The notes beneath the pieces are model-generated. The model saw only the letters and a list, made by a program, of their open reading frames with translations. It was not told where the DNA came from and ran no database searches. Positions 62,609 to 64,000 of a DNA stretch of 64,000 nt are shown piece after piece. Each line of letters begins with the position of its first letter. Position 1 is the first letter of the stretch. The DNA comes from Shewanella psychropiezotolerans (GTDB lineage Bacteria > Pseudomonadota > Gammaproteobacteria > Enterobacterales > Shewanellaceae): positions 5,944,001-6,008,000 of the forward strand of contig NZ_CP041614.1 in NCBI RefSeq assembly GCF_007197555.1, given 5' to 3'. The translations under genes and the position numbers were made by a program.

Positions 62609-64000
62609 CTAGGCCTTGGTTGACGTAACTTGAGAAACAGCCTCTTTCCAACCGAGGTAAAGACTCTCTCTAGCCTCGGCAGAAATATCAGGACTAAAGG
62701 ATTTATCTAAGTTTGCTTTATGTTTCAGCTCAGCCGTAGACTGCCAAAACCCCACAGCCAAACCAGCCAAAAAAGCAGCTCCCATTGCCGTAGTCTCGGT
62801 GACGACCGGACGATGCACCTCTACGTTGCTTATGTCTGCCTGAAACTGCATTAAAAAGTCATTAGCAACGGCGCCACCATCGACGTTAAGCTGTTTTAAC
62901 ATGACTCCACTGTCTTTAGTCATCGCCTCGAGAAGATCGCGGCTCTGATAGGCTATAGCCTCTAGTGCGGCTCTGATAATGTGATTACGATTGGAGCCTC
63001 GTGTTAAACCGACTAAGGCACCACGCGCATTTGGCTCCCAATAAGGCGCACCTAAACCGACAAAAGCGGGGACCAAATAAACACCATTGGTATCTGCTAC
63101 TTTAGAAGCGAAGTATTCGGTATCCTGGACATCACGAATAAGGCCAAGCTCATCTCTGAGCCATTGAATAGTCGCCCCCCCCATAAACACGGCTCCCTCC
63201 AGGGCATAATTGACTTCCCCCTTGGCACCTATGGCTATAGTGGTTAACAAGCCATGTTGAGATCGCACCGCCTGTTTACCGGTATTCATCAGCAGAAAAC
63301 AGCCAGTGCCATAGGTATTCTTGGCCATGCCCTCATCGATACAGAGCTGACCAAACAAGGCCGATTGCTGATCACCTGCAATTCCTGCAATATCTATCTC
63401 CCCACCTTCCCCTGCAATTCTTGTCTTACCATAGATACAAGTAGATGGTTTAACCTCGGGTAATAGAGAGCTGGGTATATCGAGTGCTTTGAGTAACTTT
63501 TGATCCCATTGCTGAGTATGAATATTAAATAGTAAGGTGCGACTCGCATTCGTCGGATCTGTGACGTGAACCTTGCCCTCGGTCAACTTCCACACCAGCC
63601 AGGTATCGATAGTGCCGAACAGGAGCTCGCCTTTTTCCGCCCGAGCTCTGACACCGGGAACATTATCTAATATCCACTTTATTTTAGTGCCTGAAAAATA
63701 GGGATCCAAGAGAAGCCCGGTAGACTCGCGTACATATTCTTCTAAGCCTTGTAACTTGAGCTCATCACAGATACTACTACTACGACGGCATTGCCAAACA
63801 ATGGCGTTGTATACCGGCTTACCTGTTTTTCTATCCCATATGATCGTAGTTTCACGTTGATTAGTTATGCCAATGGCGGCCACTTCATCACTATGAATAT
63901 CGGCTCTGGCGAGCACTTCGATCAGGGTCGAACTTTGGGATGCCCATATTTCCATAGGATCATGCTCAACCCAGCCCGCTTGAGGGTATACTTGAGTAAA
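62609..64000 (-). CDS. glpK: Glycerol kinase GlpK, N-terminus beyond window
   Basis: The frame is open to the right edge; only about the first 35 residues, including the ALDQGTT phosphate loop, lie outside. Visible motifs match E. coli GlpK throughout: [72 protein letters not shown]. It phosphorylates glycerol. A start inside the window is not expected; the sequence continues back to VEHDP at the edge. The gene ends 38 bases from the convergent small protein gene. Confidence 0.96.
   Translation of the reverse strand, partial: FTQVYPQAGWVEHDPMEIWASQSSTLIEVLARADIHSDEVAAIGITNQRETTIIWDRKTGKPVYNAIVWQCRRSSSICDELKLQGLEEYVRESTGLLLDPYFSGTKIKWILDNVPGVRARAEKGELLFGTIDTWLVWKLTEGKVHVTDPTNASRTLLFNIHTQQWDQKLLKALDIPSSLLPEVKPSTCIYGKTRIAGEGGEIDIAGIAGDQQSALFGQLCIDEGMAKNTYGTGCFLLMNTGKQAVRSQHGLLTTIAIGAKGEVNYALEGAVFMGGATIQWLRDELGLIRDVQDTEYFASKVADTNGVYLVPAFVGLGAPYWEPNARGALVGLTRGSNRNHIIRAALEAIAYQSRDLLEAMTKDSGVMLKQLNVDGGAVANDFLMQFQADISNVEVHRPVVTETTAMGAAFLAGLAVGFWQSTAELKHKANLDKSFSPDISAEARESLYLGWKEAVSQVTSTKA

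Overview
The window looks like a chromosomal segment of a marine gammaproteobacterium, most likely a Shewanella. The evidence is recognition of gene content and order (secA, M23 peptidase, DciA-like gene, lpxC and the dcw cluster next to an rRNA operon; YgiQ; a YgbA-type protein; a SrkA/DUF3630 pair), the sequence style of the 16S gene and the intergenic repeats. No database search was run, so genus is probable and species is not called.

Layout. (1) 1-8,669: srkA (cut by the left edge), small envelope or hypothetical proteins, a YgbA-family protein, a seven-helix membrane protein resembling the sensor half of an AraC-type regulator but lacking its HTH, a secreted S9 peptidase and a SYLF protein, followed by a hairpin-rich intergenic mosaic. 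(2) 8,740-19,971: an anaerobic-respiration island. A TtrAB-like molybdoenzyme pair (minus strand) and a second module (plus strand: catalytic subunit, four-cluster ferredoxin, TorD-like chaperone, cytochrome b, then a porin) lie on either side of a LysR-type regulator. The AT-rich divergent intergenic region carries a perfect 13-bp inverted-repeat pair. (3) 19,990-33,333: LysR with a divergent NTF2-isochorismatase fusion, YkvA, YgiQ, MAPEG, a ThrE-type exporter, a frameshifted BamA/TamA-like outer-membrane protein, a solute-binding protein and a manC/manB-like pair. A MITE-like element abuts the ykvA start codon. (4) 33,334-40,228: hairpin-mosaic DNA containing a degenerate 5S 3' end, then a complete minus-strand rRNA operon (16S, tRNA-Ile, tRNA-Ala, 23S, 5S) with tandem promoters, boxA and processing stems. 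(5) 40,379-61,856: secA, M23 peptidase, DciA-like, lpxC, then the dcw cluster from ftsZ back to mraZ, with a MraZ operator and a strong promoter. No ddl gene lies between murC and ftsQ. (6) 62,253-64,000: a small charged protein and glpK (cut by the right edge).

Most notable: the paired molybdoenzyme modules around one LysR regulator, with no TtrC or TtrSR, whose substrate cannot be read from sequence; and an apparent one-base loss in a G7 run that splits the essential gene mraY. The latter is either a sequence error or a slippage site, since the run forms a G GGG GGG heptamer in frame. A second one-base loss breaks the BamA-like gene.
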